DNA of 64,000 bases from RHKX01 sp963745755. Its GTDB lineage: Bacteria > Actinomycetota > Thermoleophilia > Solirubrobacterales > 70-9. Below, in pieces: positions 52,220 to 64,000 of the stretch; the first letter of the stretch is position 1; the number at the start of each line of letters is the position of its first letter. The stretch covers positions 1,860,001 through 1,924,000 of the forward strand of contig CAVUYP010000001.1 of the NCBI GenBank assembly GCA_963745755.1. The letters run 5' to 3'. The notes beneath the pieces are model-generated. The model did no database searches. It worked only from the letters and a program-made list of their open reading frames with translations, and was not told the DNA's origin. A program made the position numbers and the translations under genes.

Positions 52220-53343
52220 ATGGCGCGTGACCACTACGAGGTCCTCGGGGTCGACAAGAAGGCGAGCGACGAGGAGATCAAGCGGGCCTACCGGAAGCTG
52301 GCGCGCGACTACCATCCCGATCGCAACCCCGGTGATGCGAAGGCCGAGGAGCGGTTCAAGGAGGTCGGCGCCGCCTACGAGGTCCTCAAGGACCCGGAGA
52401 AGCGCAAGGAGTACGACGCCGGCGGCATGTTCGGCGGCTTCGGCCGCGGCGAGGGCTGCGGCCCGGCGGCTTCGGCGGCGGCGCCAACGTCGGCGACATC
52501 TTCTCGACGATCTTCGGCCGCGGCCGCGGCGGCCCAGAGCCGATGCGCGGACGTGATCTCGAGACCGAGATCAAGCTCAGCTTCGAGCAGGCGATGGAGG
52601 GCGCGCAGATCCCCGTCACCGTCCCCAAGCAGGCGACCTGCCCGACCTGTCACGGCGACGGCGCCGCGCCGGGCACTACGCCGACGGTCTGCCCGCGCTG
52701 CGAGGGACGCGGCGTCGACGCCCAGAGCCAGGGCTTCTTCTCGATCAGCCAGCCGTGCCCACAGTGCGGCGGGCGCGGCCAGATCGTCGAGCACCCGTGT
52801 CCCGACTGCCGCGGCACCGGGCTGACGCTGCAGCGCAAGCGCTACCGCGTCAACATCCCGGCCGGCGTCAAGGACGGGACGCGGATCCGGCTCGCCGGCA
52901 AGGGCGAGGACGGTCCGCTCGGCGGCCCCGCCGGCGACCTGTTCGTGACCACCCGCGTCGCCGCCTCGCCCGTCTTCGCCCGCCGCGCCGACGGCAACCT
53001 CGAGGTCGAGGTGCCGATCACGCTCGCCGAGGCGATCGGCGGCGGCGACATCGAGGTGCCGACGCTGCGAGGCACGAAGCGGATCCGGGTCGCCCCCGGG
53101 ACCCAGCACGGGACCGTGCAGCGGCTCCGCGGCGAGGGTCCGCCGAAGCCGAACTCGCGCGACCGCGGCGACATCCACTACCGGCTCGTCGTCGAGATCC
53201 CCAAGGACCTCGACGACAAGCAGCGCGAGGCGCTCGCCGAGCTATCGCGCTCGGCCGACGGCCGCGATCCCCGCGAGCGGATCCTCAGCGGCGCCCGCGG
53301 CGCCGGTCGGTCCGACCGCTCGGGCAAGGTAGGCGCGACGTGA
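52220..53343 (+). CDS. dnaJ: Chaperone DnaJ, frame broken near 52470
   Basis: Type I DnaJ. J-domain DHYEVLGVDKKASDEEIKRA with HPD (YHPDRNP) at about 34-36; Gly/Phe region MFGGFGRG, then GGFGGGANVGDIFS in the other frame; four zinc repeats CPTCHGDG, CPRCEGRG, CPQCGGRG and CPDCRGTG; C-terminal domain IRLAGKGEDGP and VPTLRGTKRIRVAPGTQHG. Restoring one G in the GGCCCGGCGG run near 52467 gives 374 residues. The stop overlaps the GTG of hspR (GTGA). It stimulates DnaK ATPase and delivers clients. Confidence 0.92.
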
Positions 53344-53852
53344 GCGACGCTGCGAACGAAAGGGGCAAGGGGGGAGTCGTGAGGCGGACGACGTCGGTCG
53401 AGACGCGGATCGACCGCGACCGCGGCGTCTTCATGATCTCGGTCGCGGCCGAGCTCGCCGACATGCACCCGCAGACCCTGCGGATGTACGAGGCGCGCGG
53501 GTTGATCCAGCCGCAGCGGTCGCCGAAGAACACCCGCCTGTACTCGCAGGAGGACGTCGAGCGGCTGCAGCGGATCCAGGAGATGACCGCCGAGCAGGGG
53601 CTCAACCTGGCCGGCGTCGAGACCGTCCTCGAGCTCGAGGAGCGCCTCGACGAGATGCGGACCGAGCTGCGGCGGATGCGCGAGAGGACGGCCGAGATGG
53701 AGCAGCGGATGGCCGACGAGATCGAGCGGGCCCGGCGGTCGCTGGGTGCCGAGCTCGTCCCCTACGGCGCCTACGAGTCGAAGCTCGCCGGCGGCCGGCC
53801 GGTGCGGATCCCGGTCCGGCGCAACCCGCGGCCGAGCTCTCCGACGACCTGA
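53340..53852 (+). CDS. hspR: MerR-type heat-shock repressor HspR
   Basis: 170 residues, GTG start overlapping dnaJ. The MerR winged helix-turn-helix is FMISVAAELADMHPQTLRMY, followed by EARGLIQPQRSPKNTRLYSQ and DVERLQRIQEMTAEQGLNLA, the diagnostic HspR core. A coiled coil (LELEERLDEMRTELRRMRER, EMEQRMADEIERARRS) follows, with a basic Pro-rich tail. In actinobacteria HspR represses dnaK and clpB with DnaK as co-repressor. Its location as last gene of dnaK operon fits autoregulation. A 23-bp element before dnaK and clpB is the candidate target. Confidence 0.92.
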   Translation: MSDAANERGKGGVVRRTTSVETRIDRDRGVFMISVAAELADMHPQTLRMYEARGLIQPQRSPKNTRLYSQEDVERLQRIQEMTAEQGLNLAGVETVLELEERLDEMRTELRRMRERTAEMEQRMADEIERARRSLGAELVPYGAYESKLAGGRPVRIPVRRNPRPSSPTT

Positions 53853-53853
53853 C

Positions 53854-54762
53854 TCAACCGCCGAGCAGGCGCGCGGTCACGCCCTCGATCGTCTCGATCC
53901 CGTCGGCCGGCGACGGCTGCGAATCGGTCAGCACGGCGATCGCGCGCTCGGCCCCGTCGCGGCGCAGCTCGGCCGCCTGGTTGACGATCTGGCCGTCCGG
54001 GTCGAGGCGCCAGCCGCCCTTGAAGCGGACGCTCCAGCCGCGCTTCGCGGCTACCGCCGGGATCCCCCAGCTCTGCTCGGGCACGATCGAGCCGAGCAGG
54101 CCGAGCCCGAACCGCTCGAACCGGGCCGGGAAGACGTGGCCGAGGTCGGCGAACATCGCCGCCATGTCGGCGGCGCTGATCCGGCTCGCGCCCCAGGTGT
54201 CCGAAGCGGCGAAGTCGCGCATCCCGGCCCGGTGGGCGATCGCCTCGACCCCCTCCGGCCCGACCCGTGCGAAGACGCTGGTCGCGGCGTCGTTGTCGGA
54301 GACGGTGATCATCTCCGTCAGTTCGGCGGCCGTGGCCGGGTCGAGGCGCCGGCCCGCGGCGTCGATGCGCTCCAGCTCGGCGGCGAGGATCAGCGCCTTG
54401 ACCACGCTCGCCGCCTCGAAGCGCTCGTGCTGATTGCGACCGCGGACGCCGCGCGGTCCGGCGTACGCGAACGCGACCCGGCCGTCGCGGCCGGCTGCAT
54501 ACTCGGCGGCGGCGCTCACCCGGTCGCGCTCGCGCGCCGCCGCGCGGTGGCCAGTCGACCGCCGGAGTCGCCGGCGGGCGGCCATTCGCGAGCGTTCCCG
54601 GCCGGCGCCGGCGGTCACCGTCGCCGTCGCCGCTCGCGCGGCCGGCGCCGCCGGATCGCCTCCCGATCCGCCGTTCAGCGCAACGGCGGCCGCGACGATC
54701 AGTGCCGCCGCCGCCAGCGAGATGGCGATCAGTCCGCGCTTGCCGATCAGGTAGCTTCGCAG
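53854..54762 (-). CDS. Membrane-anchored serine hydrolase, class A beta-lactamase fold
   Basis: About 302 residues; the start is unresolved because no ATG, GTG or TTG precedes the N-terminal helix (LIAISLAAAALIVAAAVAL), so 54762 is approximate and ATG 54585 is the first conventional start. Class A-type motifs: SVVK (SxxK, near residue 118 of the long form), SDN in ITVSDNDAA, and KGG in VRFKGGW replacing KTG. An N-terminal helix would anchor it outside the membrane. It may be a beta-lactamase or a related peptidase; the altered KTG weakens the former. It converges with hspR, stops 1 bp apart. Confidence 0.75.
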   Translation of the reverse strand: MRSYLIGKRGLIAISLAAAALIVAAAVALNGGSGGDPAAPAARAATATVTAGAGRERSRMAARRRLRRSTGHRAAARERDRVSAAAEYAAGRDGRVAFAYAGPRGVRGRNQHERFEAASVVKALILAAELERIDAAGRRLDPATAAELTEMITVSDNDAATSVFARVGPEGVEAIAHRAGMRDFAASDTWGASRISAADMAAMFADLGHVFPARFERFGLGLLGSIVPEQSWGIPAVAAKRGWSVRFKGGWRLDPDGQIVNQAAELRRDGAERAIAVLTDSQPSPADGIETIEGVTARLLGG

Positions 54763-54764
54763 CG

Positions 54765-55176
54765 ATGACGACCGCAGGCACGGAGCCGGCCGACGACCTC
54801 GCCCGCCTCGGCGCGACCGCGATCGCGGTCGGCCGGATCGCGATCGGGATCGGCGCGATCGGGCTGACCCGACCGGCGCTCCGAGCACTCGGCTTCGCCG
54901 AGCCCGACGGTGCCACGGTCGCGCTCGCCCGGCTGGCGGGCGGGCGGGACATCGCCCTCGGCCTGCACGGGCCTCTCGGTCAGCGGCGATCGCGCCGAGC
55001 TGCGGCAGTCGGTGCTGCTCGGGGCCGCGGTCGACGCCGGCGACACGGCGACGTTCGCGGCCGCCCTCGTCGGCCGCGACGGGATCGACAGGACCGCGGC
55101 GATGAACGTGCCGATCGCCGGCGCCGCGGTCGCCGCCGGGATCTGGGTCGCGGCGCGGCTGCGCCGCCCCGCCTAG
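54765..55176 (+). CDS. Small membrane protein (DUF4267-like), frame broken near 54980
   Basis: From ATG 54765, with TAGCTT ending 7 nt upstream (leaderless-type). Segment 1: AIAVGRIAIGIGAIGL, LARLAGGRDIALGLH. Segment 2 in another frame: GLSVSGDRAELRQSVLLGAA, DTATFAAALVGRDGI, ending VAARLRRPA. Restoring CG at CACGGGCC (to CACGCGGGCC) near 54979 yields 137 residues with four helices. The G-R-x-IALG core resembles DUF4267 membrane proteins of unknown function. It shares its promoter region with the divergent serine hydrolase gene. Confidence 0.6.
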
Positions 55177-56184
55177 TCGTCGCTCGGGTCGGCGGCCGGT
55201 CTCGGTCTCCTGCTCGGCGGTCGGGGTCGGCAGGTCGTAGGCGTCGGGCTTGCCGTCGAGGTCGCTGTCGCGGACCGCGTCGAGGACGTCGCTGGCGAGC
55301 TTCGGGCCGTCGGCGGGGTTGAGCGGGACGGCGAAGATCGTCACCGTGACCTCGTCGCCGCTGAGCTCCTCGAGCCGGACATGCGGCTTGTTGCGAAGCG
55401 GGATCGTCACCGCCTTCTCGATCATCCGCTGCAGCCTCTGCGGGGTCACTTCGGCGCTGAAGCGCGCCCTCAACTCGACCCGCTCCGGCTCGGTGATCGG
55501 GATCACCGCGAGCATCATGATCACGTTGTTGGGGATCATCGTCCGGTCGCCGCCGCTGATCAGGGTCGTGTAGAAGAGCCCGAGCGAGCCGACGATCCCC
55601 TCGACCTCGCCCGCCATCGAGCCGCCGCGCAGCTTGATCCGCTGGCCGACGACGAACGGCCGGGTCGTCAGCAGCACCAGACCGGCGAAGACGTGGGCGA
55701 GCGTCTGCTGGGCGGCGAGGCCGAGCACGACGGCCGTGAAGGCGCCGCCGACGGCGAGCGTCTCCGGCTTGACGCCGGCGATCCGCAGCGCCGCGATGAC
55801 GACGACGGCGATCGTCCCGAGCCTGATCAGGAACCCGACGGTGCCGGCGGTGCCGGGCTCCATGCGGCGGAACAGCGCCGGCTGGAAGCTCTGCGCGAGC
55901 GTCCGCGCGAGCAGCCAGCCGAGTAGCGCGATGATCGCCGCGGTGATGTAGCGCAGCTCCTTGCCGGCATCGGGCAGCAGGTCTTTGCGGTGATCGAAGA
56001 CGACGATCACGCCGACGATCAGGATCAGCAGGACGATCGCCTCGCGGCGCGCCTTGCGAGCGTCGCCGCGGCTGATCTCGGCGCCGAGGCCCGCCTCGCG
56101 CCAGACCTCGGTCCGCGACTCGAACATGCTGCCCGGCCTGCGGGCCTCGCGTTCGCTTCGGTGCGGCCACCTCATCGCACCCAT
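55173..56184 (-). CDS. MscS-family mechanosensitive channel, 3' end frame-shifted
   Basis: About 337 residues from ATG 56184 (M4 at 56175 is also possible). N-terminal cytoplasmic segment, then three or four helices (AIVLLILIVGVIVVF, YITAAIIALLGWLLAR, FLIRLGTIAVVVIAALRI) and the pore-lining AVVLGLAAQQTLAHVFAGLV, next to RPFVVGQRIKLRG, the MscS signature. The C-terminal domain has IPNNVIMMLAVIPITEPER and EVTPQRLQRMIEKAV. Near the stop the frame is lost at ACCGGCC; restoring CG (ACCGCGGCC) gives a stop at 55173. Role: relief of osmotic downshock. Confidence 0.85.
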
Positions 56185-56227
56185 TGTTGCGGTACGAACG
56201 CCGCCGCGGCAGCCGCCCGCGACGGCG

Positions 56228-57380
56228 TCAGCCGGCGGGCTGGGCGAGCAGCGTGATCGCGGCCATCAGCAGCGCCAGCGTCGCCGTAGCCGAGTTTGCG
56301 CGGGATGCCGGTGCTCGTTCGCATCGCGATCAGGGCCTGGATTGCGTAGTAGGCGGCGAAGGCGCGCGACGCCACGGCGATGATCGTGAACGTCTCGACG
56401 GTCGCGGCCAGCAGGATCGCGGTGACGCCGGTCAGCAGGTACTGGCGCGGATCGCGCATCCAGGTGAACAGGCTGCGGAGATTGCCCTCGGCGGCGACGG
56501 TGTCGGCGGTGGCGGCGCTGAACTGGCTGAGGACCGCGGTGAGAACGAGCGGCAGGGCGAGCAGCGGCGCGACCCGGTCGGTCACGTCGAGCAGGGTGTC
56601 GTCGACGCCGGCGTCGGTTCCGAGCCCCATCAGCGGCGTCGCGACCAGGACGAAGCCGATGTAGACCGAGGCGGCGATCAGCTGCGCGATCCGCGACGCC
56701 CAGATCCGCACCTCGGCGTCGTACTCGTCGCGCAGATAGCGGATCGTCTCGAACCCCTGCACGGTGATCACGACGCCGCCGAGCACCAGCAGGACCCTGC
56801 CGAGGCCGAGATCGGGGACGGGCGGGAGCTCGAGACCGCCGTCGAGGACCGCCCGGCCGTCGTCGATCAGCAGCGCGCCGCCCAGCACCGTCGTCAGGAC
56901 GAGGACCGCGGCGAGGCCGAAGCGCTCGAGCAGATCGAGGCCGTGAAAGCCGCGGACGATGCCGACGGTGACGATCAGGACGACGGTCGCGCAGGCGATG
57001 ATCTTCTCGGCCCCCGGCGAGCCGCCGTCGACCGCGAACGAGACGATGTACTCGGCCATGATCCGCAGGTACAGGGCCACCGAGATCACGTAGGCGACGA
57101 CGATCACCAGGTCGCCGAGACGGTCGAGCAGCTCGGTTCGGCGATCGAGCTCGTTGCGCGCCATCAGCGGCTCGACGACGCGCACGCAGTGGCGGACCGC
57201 CGTCCCGGCCACCCAGGCGACCGCGCAGACGAGCAGCACCCCGAACAGCGACCAGGCGCCGAGGGTGCGCTCGAGCACCGGGACGATGATCAGAAAGCCG
57301 GAGCCGAAGATCGAGGCGAGCGGAGTGACCGTCGCGAACAGGACCTGTCGTCGGCTCAATGATCGTCCCGGCCCCGGCAC
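56228..57380 (-). CDS. Polytopic permease-like membrane protein (APC-like), 3' end frame-shifted
   Basis: About 384 residues, GTG start. About ten helices; the first has VLFATVTPLASIFGSGFLII, with the GSGFL break typical of APC/NRAMP-fold transporters. LVIVVAYVISVALYLRIMAE and QFSAATADTVAAEG are further conserved-looking regions. Near the end the frame is lost at TACGGCGACG; restoring CG (TACGCGGCGACG) extends the protein by TLALLMAAITLLAQPAG to a stop at 56228. Substrate unknown; assignment to the APC fold is tentative. Confidence 0.55.
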
Positions 57381-57421
57381 CGGGCCATTCGATCACACGG
57401 CGCAACCCGCGCGCGGACCCC

Positions 57422-58684
57422 TCAGTCGGCGAGCATCGTCGACATCGCCTTGATGCCGACGTCCATCGCCTGCCAGGCCTTGCCGGCGTGAAACGGCTCC
57501 CCGGCCGAGAAGCGCATCGGCACCGAGAAGCCGAGCATCTTCTTGCCGAGCCGCCAGACCGGCGAGGTACCGACCTTGTAGTCGTCGTCGGCGCCGGGGC
57601 GGACCCGCACCGGGCGGTCGGGGTCGCCGGTCAGCTCGACCGGGACCTGGGCGAACGTCGCCTTGTCGAACATCTCCATGATGCACATGCTGACCGAGTC
57701 GAACGGCTGGTCGAACTCGCGGCCGCTGATCGCGGCATCGATGTGCCCGGCGACCGCGTCGGCCTGCAGGAACGCCAGGAACGCCTGCTTGATCGGGAAG
57801 TCGCCGGCATCGCCGGGGACGTAGACGTCGTCGTGACCACTGGCGAGCCGCGTCTCGAGGTCGGTGACGACGAAGCCGCGCTCGTCCGATTCCAACGCCG
57901 GGTAGCGGACGCCGGCGACGTAGGGCGGGAAGGCGATCAGGTGGTCGAAGCCGCGGGTGCTGCCGTCGGCGTAGCGAACCTCCTCGGCCGTGACCTCGGT
58001 CGCCACCTCCTCGATGTGCCCGTCGATGCCGCGGTCGGCGAACTCCTCGGTGACGAGGTCGTGCAGGCGCGGGCCGAAGGCCTGGATGAAGCCGTGCTCG
58101 TAGGTCGACCAGGTGATGTCGACGAGGTCGCGGGCGTCGTTCTTGCGCAGCCAGGTCTCGAGCATGAAGACGATCTCGTACAGCGGCCCCGAGCACTTGT
58201 TGTTGGGCGGCACGAGGAACAGCACCCGCTGACGCTCGCCGGCCTTTGCCCGGTCGCGGGCCTGCTCGAAGTGACGGCGTACCTCGAGCATCGAGTCGGA
58301 TGTCCAGATCGTCGCCCCGTGCTCGGCGAGGCCGGGGATCTCGCCGGCGTTGGTGTCGGCCCCGGTCGCGAGGACGAGCTTGTCGTAGGCAAAGCGCTCG
58401 CCGTCGTCGAGGCTGACCAGTCGGGCGTCGGGATCGACCTCGGCGACGCTGCCGCGGTCGAACTCGATGTTGCGGCGCCGCAGCGGCTTGTTGAGGTCGA
58501 CGTGCAGCGACTCGGGGTCGGCGCCGAAGGGCACGTAGATGCTGTTCGGGCGGAACAGGAAGGTGTCGCGATCGGAGACGAGCCGGATGTCGATGTCATC
58601 GCGATGGCGCATCCGCAGCAGGAAAGCGGACTCGAGGGCGGCGAATCCACCGCCGATTACGAGGACCTTCGGTTTGGCCGGCAT
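57422..58684 (-). CDS. NAD(P)/FAD-dependent oxidoreductase (NDH-2/SQR-like)
   Basis: 420 residues from ATG 58684, with AAGGAG five bases upstream. Two dinucleotide-binding motifs: KVLVIGGGFAALESAFLL (6-23) and VLFLVPPNNKCSGPLYEIVF near 140, which replaces the second GxGxxG. DKLVLATGADTNAGEIPGL is the FAD-stabilising region, and GDAGDFPIKQAFLAFLQAD carries the C-terminal quinone-side motif. The Cys in NNKCSGP suggests a redox-active Cys as in sulfide:quinone oxidoreductases. It faces the WS/DGAT gene divergently, with 149 bp between starts. Confidence 0.82.
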   Translation of the reverse strand: MPAKPKVLVIGGGFAALESAFLLRMRHRDDIDIRLVSDRDTFLFRPNSIYVPFGADPESLHVDLNKPLRRRNIEFDRGSVAEVDPDARLVSLDDGERFAYDKLVLATGADTNAGEIPGLAEHGATIWTSDSMLEVRRHFEQARDRAKAGERQRVLFLVPPNNKCSGPLYEIVFMLETWLRKNDARDLVDITWSTYEHGFIQAFGPRLHDLVTEEFADRGIDGHIEEVATEVTAEEVRYADGSTRGFDHLIAFPPYVAGVRYPALESDERGFVVTDLETRLASGHDDVYVPGDAGDFPIKQAFLAFLQADAVAGHIDAAISGREFDQPFDSVSMCIMEMFDKATFAQVPVELTGDPDRPVRVRPGADDDYKVGTSPVWRLGKKMLGFSVPMRFSAGEPFHAGKAWQAMDVGIKAMSTMLAD

Positions 58685-58833
58685 CTGATCTCCTTGGTCG
58701 GGGCGGAATTCGGGGCCCGATTGTTCCGCGCCGCCACGGCGCCGGCATCGGTGAAAACCACCGAGCGGGATCCGGTGCGGGGACCGGTTGTGAACCCGGT
58801 CGCCGCGACTAGGCTCGGTCGGAGAGGGAACCG

Positions 58834-60264
58834 ATGGAGGAGCAACTGACAGCACTCGACGCGACCTTCCTCGAGCTCGAGGAGGCGGATCTGTCCGCGC
58901 ACATGCACATCGGCGGGGTGATGCTGTTCGAGCCGAGCGAGCCGCCCAGCGTCGACGCCGTCGCCGCCGATCTGGCGACCCGCCTCGATTCGCTGCCCCG
59001 CTACCGCCAGCGCCTCTCCGAGCCGCGCACCGGCGGCCTCCGCTGGCCGCGCTGGGACGACGTGCCGGGCTTCGACGTGCGCAGCCACGTCCACCGGGCC
59101 GGGCTGCCGGCGCCGGGCGGGCGCGACGAGCTGCTCGAGTGGGCCGGCGCCTACTTCAGCGAGCGCCTCGACCGGGCCCGGCCGCTCTGGGAGCTGGTCA
59201 TCCTCGAGGGACTCGAGGATGGGCGCTGGGCGCTGGTCAGCAAGACCCACCACTGCATGGTCGACGGGGTCGGCTCGGTCGACGCCAGCGCGATGCTCTT
59301 CGACACCGAGCCCGGGGCTCCGCAGCGCCACCGCCGCACCTCCGGCTCGCCGATCCCGCCGCCGGAGGTGCCGGACGGCAAGTCGACGATCGACGTCGTC
59401 GCCGGCGGGCTGGCCGGGCTCGCGAAGCTGCCGATCGAGGCCGGGCGGGCGGGGCTCGGCATGGTCGGGGCCGGCCTCGGGATGGCCCGCCACCCCGAGC
59501 GCGGCGTCGAGGCGCTGAAGCACTCGCAGGCGATGGTGCAGCTGCTGATCAAGGACGAGCTGATCGCGGCGCCGCGGAGCAGCATCAACGTCCCGATCGG
59601 GGCCCATCGCCGGCTCGCCGTCGTCACGGTGCCGATCGACGACCTGAAGGCGATCAAGAACGGGCTCGGCGGCAAGCTCAACGACGTCGTCCTCGCCGCC
59701 TCCGCCGGGGGCCTGCGGGATCTGCTCGTCTCCCGCGGCGAGGAGCTGCCCGAGCCCGGCCTGCGGGCGATGGTCCCGGTCAACCTCCGCGCCGACAGCG
59801 AGCGGCTCGCCCTCGGCAACAAGATCACCACGCTGTTCGTCGAGCTCCCGATCGGCGAGCCCGACCCGCTGCGCCGGTTCCGGCTGCAGACCACGGCCAC
59901 CGACTTCCTCAAGGGCGGCAACCAGGCGGCCGGCTCGCGGACGCTGATCGACTTCACCGCCCATGCGCCGCCGGTGATCCACACCTTCTTGGCCCGCTCG
60001 ATGTACGCGACGCGGCTCTTCAACCTGACGATCACCAACGTCCCCGGCCCGCCCAGCGACCTCTACGCGTACGGCTCACGGGTCGAGGAGATCTGGCCGA
60101 TCGTGCCGCTCGCGGCCGAGCACGCGATCGGCATCGCGGTGCTGAGCTACGGGGGCAACATCAGCTTCTGCCTGAACGCCGACCCCGATGCGATGCCCGA
60201 CCTCGAGACCCTTCGCGAGGGGATCGAGAAGTCGATCGCCGAGCTCGCGGAACTGGCTCGCTGA
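58834..60264 (+). CDS. Wax ester synthase/diacylglycerol acyltransferase (WS/DGAT)
   Basis: 476 residues. The catalytic HHxxxDG appears as HHCMVDG at 139-145. Conserved opening LTALDATFLELEEAD and downstream PVNLRADSERLALGNKITTL and NVPGPPSDLYAYG match the family. It condenses acyl-CoA with fatty alcohol or diacylglycerol, giving wax esters or triacylglycerol for storage. The start ATG has AGAGGG upstream. The gene ends just before the clpB promoter region. Confidence 0.95.
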   Translation: MEEQLTALDATFLELEEADLSAHMHIGGVMLFEPSEPPSVDAVAADLATRLDSLPRYRQRLSEPRTGGLRWPRWDDVPGFDVRSHVHRAGLPAPGGRDELLEWAGAYFSERLDRARPLWELVILEGLEDGRWALVSKTHHCMVDGVGSVDASAMLFDTEPGAPQRHRRTSGSPIPPPEVPDGKSTIDVVAGGLAGLAKLPIEAGRAGLGMVGAGLGMARHPERGVEALKHSQAMVQLLIKDELIAAPRSSINVPIGAHRRLAVVTVPIDDLKAIKNGLGGKLNDVVLAASAGGLRDLLVSRGEELPEPGLRAMVPVNLRADSERLALGNKITTLFVELPIGEPDPLRRFRLQTTATDFLKGGNQAAGSRTLIDFTAHAPPVIHTFLARSMYATRLFNLTITNVPGPPSDLYAYGSRVEEIWPIVPLAAEHAIGIAVLSYGGNISFCLNADPDAMPDLETLREGIEKSIAELAELAR

Positions 60265-60286
60265 GCGGGTTCCCGGCTTCATCATG

Positions 60287-60309
60287 ATCTAAGTGCGTTC
60301 CTAGCAGAT
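60287..60309. promoter_or_regulatory. Candidate HspR operator at the clpB promoter
   Basis: ATCTAAGTGC-GTTC-CTAGCAGAT lies directly upstream of the clpB -35 box. It matches the reverse complement of the dnaK element at all positions outside the central four bases. Position next to a heat-shock promoter, and hspR in the same region, support HspR control of both. Confidence 0.65.
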
Positions 60310-60312
60310 TTC

Positions 60313-60341
60313 TTGACTCGGTGCTGACAACAGCGTAGACT
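60313..60341 (+). promoter_or_regulatory. clpB promoter
   Basis: TTGACT (60313-60318) and TAGACT (60336-60341) are separated by exactly 17 bp. The ATG follows 8 nt after the -10, so the transcript should be leaderless or nearly so, in contrast to dnaK. Confidence 0.7.
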
Positions 60342-60349
60342 GGGCGGCC

Positions 60350-62937
<2,588 letters not shown>

Positions 62938-62952
62938 GCCGCCCGGTGGCGC

Positions 62953-64000
62953 TCAGGCCCGTTCGATGCCGGCCGCGGCGACGCCGCGCTCGAACTCCTC
63001 GAGACCGAAGGCGGCGGCCGGGCCGAGCGCCCCGGCGCCGCTGATGCCGCCGTCGCGGGCGCGGACCGCCGCCCAGGCGAGGAAGTTGGCGGTGAAGCTG
63101 TAGCCGTCGATGCCGGCGAGGCGAACCTCGGCGAGCACGTCGCCGCCCCCGTCGCGGGCGCGGGCGACGATGTAGGAGCCTCCGGCGGCGCGCTCCGCCT
63201 CGCCCGGACCTCCGGTCGAGCCCTTGACGAGGCGCTGGGTGAGTCCCGCAAGCCCGCGCTTGAGCGGGCCGACCCGACCGATCGCGGCGAGCCCGAACGA
63301 GCCGATCTGCATCGGCCGCGACATCGCGCCGAACCAGCCGAGGTAGACCTCGACATCGGTCAGGCCCGGACTCAGCGGCGGCAGCGTGAAGTGCTCGGAG
63401 GAGCCGACCGAGACGGCCTGCCGGTCATGGCCGCGAACCGCGAAGCTGGCGACGTGACGGCCCGGCGTCTCGGTGACGATCCGGCCCCTGTCGGAACGCG
63501 AAGCCGGGCTCGAGCATCACGCCGACGGTCGAGGCGCGGGTGCCGCCGCTCATCCCACCCATGCCGCTGCCGGTGATGAAGTAGCCGATCTCGACGCTGC
63601 GGGCGGCGGCGCCGGCCTCGTCGAGCGCCAGCGCCCCGGCGAGGTTGCCGGGAACCCAGTCGTAGCCGAGCGCGGTCAGCAGCGGCACCCCGGACGCCGT
63701 CGCCCGCGGGCCCCACTCCTCGAAGACCCGGCGGATGAACGGCGGCTCGCCGGTCGAGTCCATGTAGGCACAGCCGGCGGCGATCGCCGCCTCGACGGCG
63801 GGGGCGCCCCAGCGCGCGAACGGCCCGACGGTGCTGACGAGAACGTCGCCGCGCTCGACCAGCGCCCGCACCGACTGCGGATCGGCGACGTCGGCGATCG
63901 CGGTCTCGAGGCTGCCGCCGAGCTCCTCGGCGAGGACGGCGAGCGTCGCCGCGTCGCGGCCGGCGAGAAGCGGCTCGGCCCCCAGCTCGCGCAGCGCCGC
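62953..64000 (-). CDS. Saccharopine dehydrogenase-like/trans-acting enoyl reductase, truncated by window and frame broken
   Basis: The 5' end lies beyond the window. N-terminal part: VERGDVLVSTVGPFARWGAP, AYMDSTGEPPFIRRVFEEWG, then GYFITGSGMGGMSGG and VMLEPGFAF. The frame shifts at TTCCGACAGG near 63497; restoring CG (TTCCGCGACAGG) joins it to VTETPGRHVASFAVRGHDRQ and the C-terminal part GGSYIVARARDGGGDVLAEV ending 62953. The pattern is that of saccharopine dehydrogenase-like proteins, including trans-acting enoyl reductases that work in mycobacterial lipid synthesis. Function cannot be fixed here. Confidence 0.7.

Overview
The window is about 70% G+C, with dense short-spaced operons, many GTG and TTG starts, frequent leaderless-type promoters, and an HspR-type heat-shock operon. 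These traits point to a high-GC actinobacterium. TreT-type trehalose synthase, a wax-ester synthase/DGAT, inositol phospholipid genes, an F420-type flavin oxidoreductase-like gene and DUF6131 fit class Thermoleophilia (Solirubrobacterales-like). That placement is inference, not a measured assignment.

Layout. 0-3.8 kb: thioredoxin-fold pair, two tiny membrane proteins, and a small element-like block (RepA/DnaB-type ATPase plus zinc-ribbon ORFs) running up to the 3' end of tRNA-Asp. 3.8-11.8 kb: fumarylacetoacetase-family hydrolase, a glycosyltransferase-like membrane protein, lipoprotein, hydrolases, a TerC exporter behind a probable manganese riboswitch, and treT. 11.9-25.5 kb: secreted sulfatase and Cys-paired beta-propeller, two DHA2-type MFS pumps, a bicovalent flavin oxidase, cupin, metallo-hydrolase/TetR pair and small enzymes. 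25.6-28.7 kb: lower-GC island with one large secreted protein between tRNA-Val and a perfect 40-bp copy of the tRNA's 5' half. 28.7-34.7 kb: acyltransferase, SDR, lgt, tRNA-Glu, argF and a phasin-like protein. 34.7-49.4 kb: rRNA/tRNA uracil methyltransferase, flavin oxidoreductase, uracil-DNA glycosylase, a glycosyltransferase-PHP fusion, GMC oxidoreductase, an inositol-phospholipid cluster, sugar kinase, endonuclease III and cytochrome c. 49.5-64 kb: dnaK-grpE-dnaJ-hspR, beta-lactamase-fold hydrolase, MscS channel, permease, flavoprotein, WS/DGAT, clpB and a truncated saccharopine-dehydrogenase-like gene.

Functional links. DnaK/GrpE/DnaJ and ClpB form one disaggregation system. A 23-bp imperfect inverted repeat is shared by the dnaK and clpB promoters, identical except for its central 4 bp, and is the candidate HspR operator. 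Inositol-1-phosphate synthase and phosphatidylinositol-phosphate synthase are adjacent, followed by a PAP2 membrane phosphatase, giving a short inositol-lipid pathway.

Repeats. Two repeat families stand out. One is a 47-bp hairpin with four intergenic copies. The other is a 77/78-bp tandem repeat placed directly after the stop codons of two unrelated genes about 11 kb apart.

Sequence quality. Many genes, including essential chaperones, are frame-broken. Nearly every break is repaired by restoring one CG dinucleotide at a CGCG site. I read this as a systematic sequencing or assembly error, and such genes are listed as CDS with the break located.
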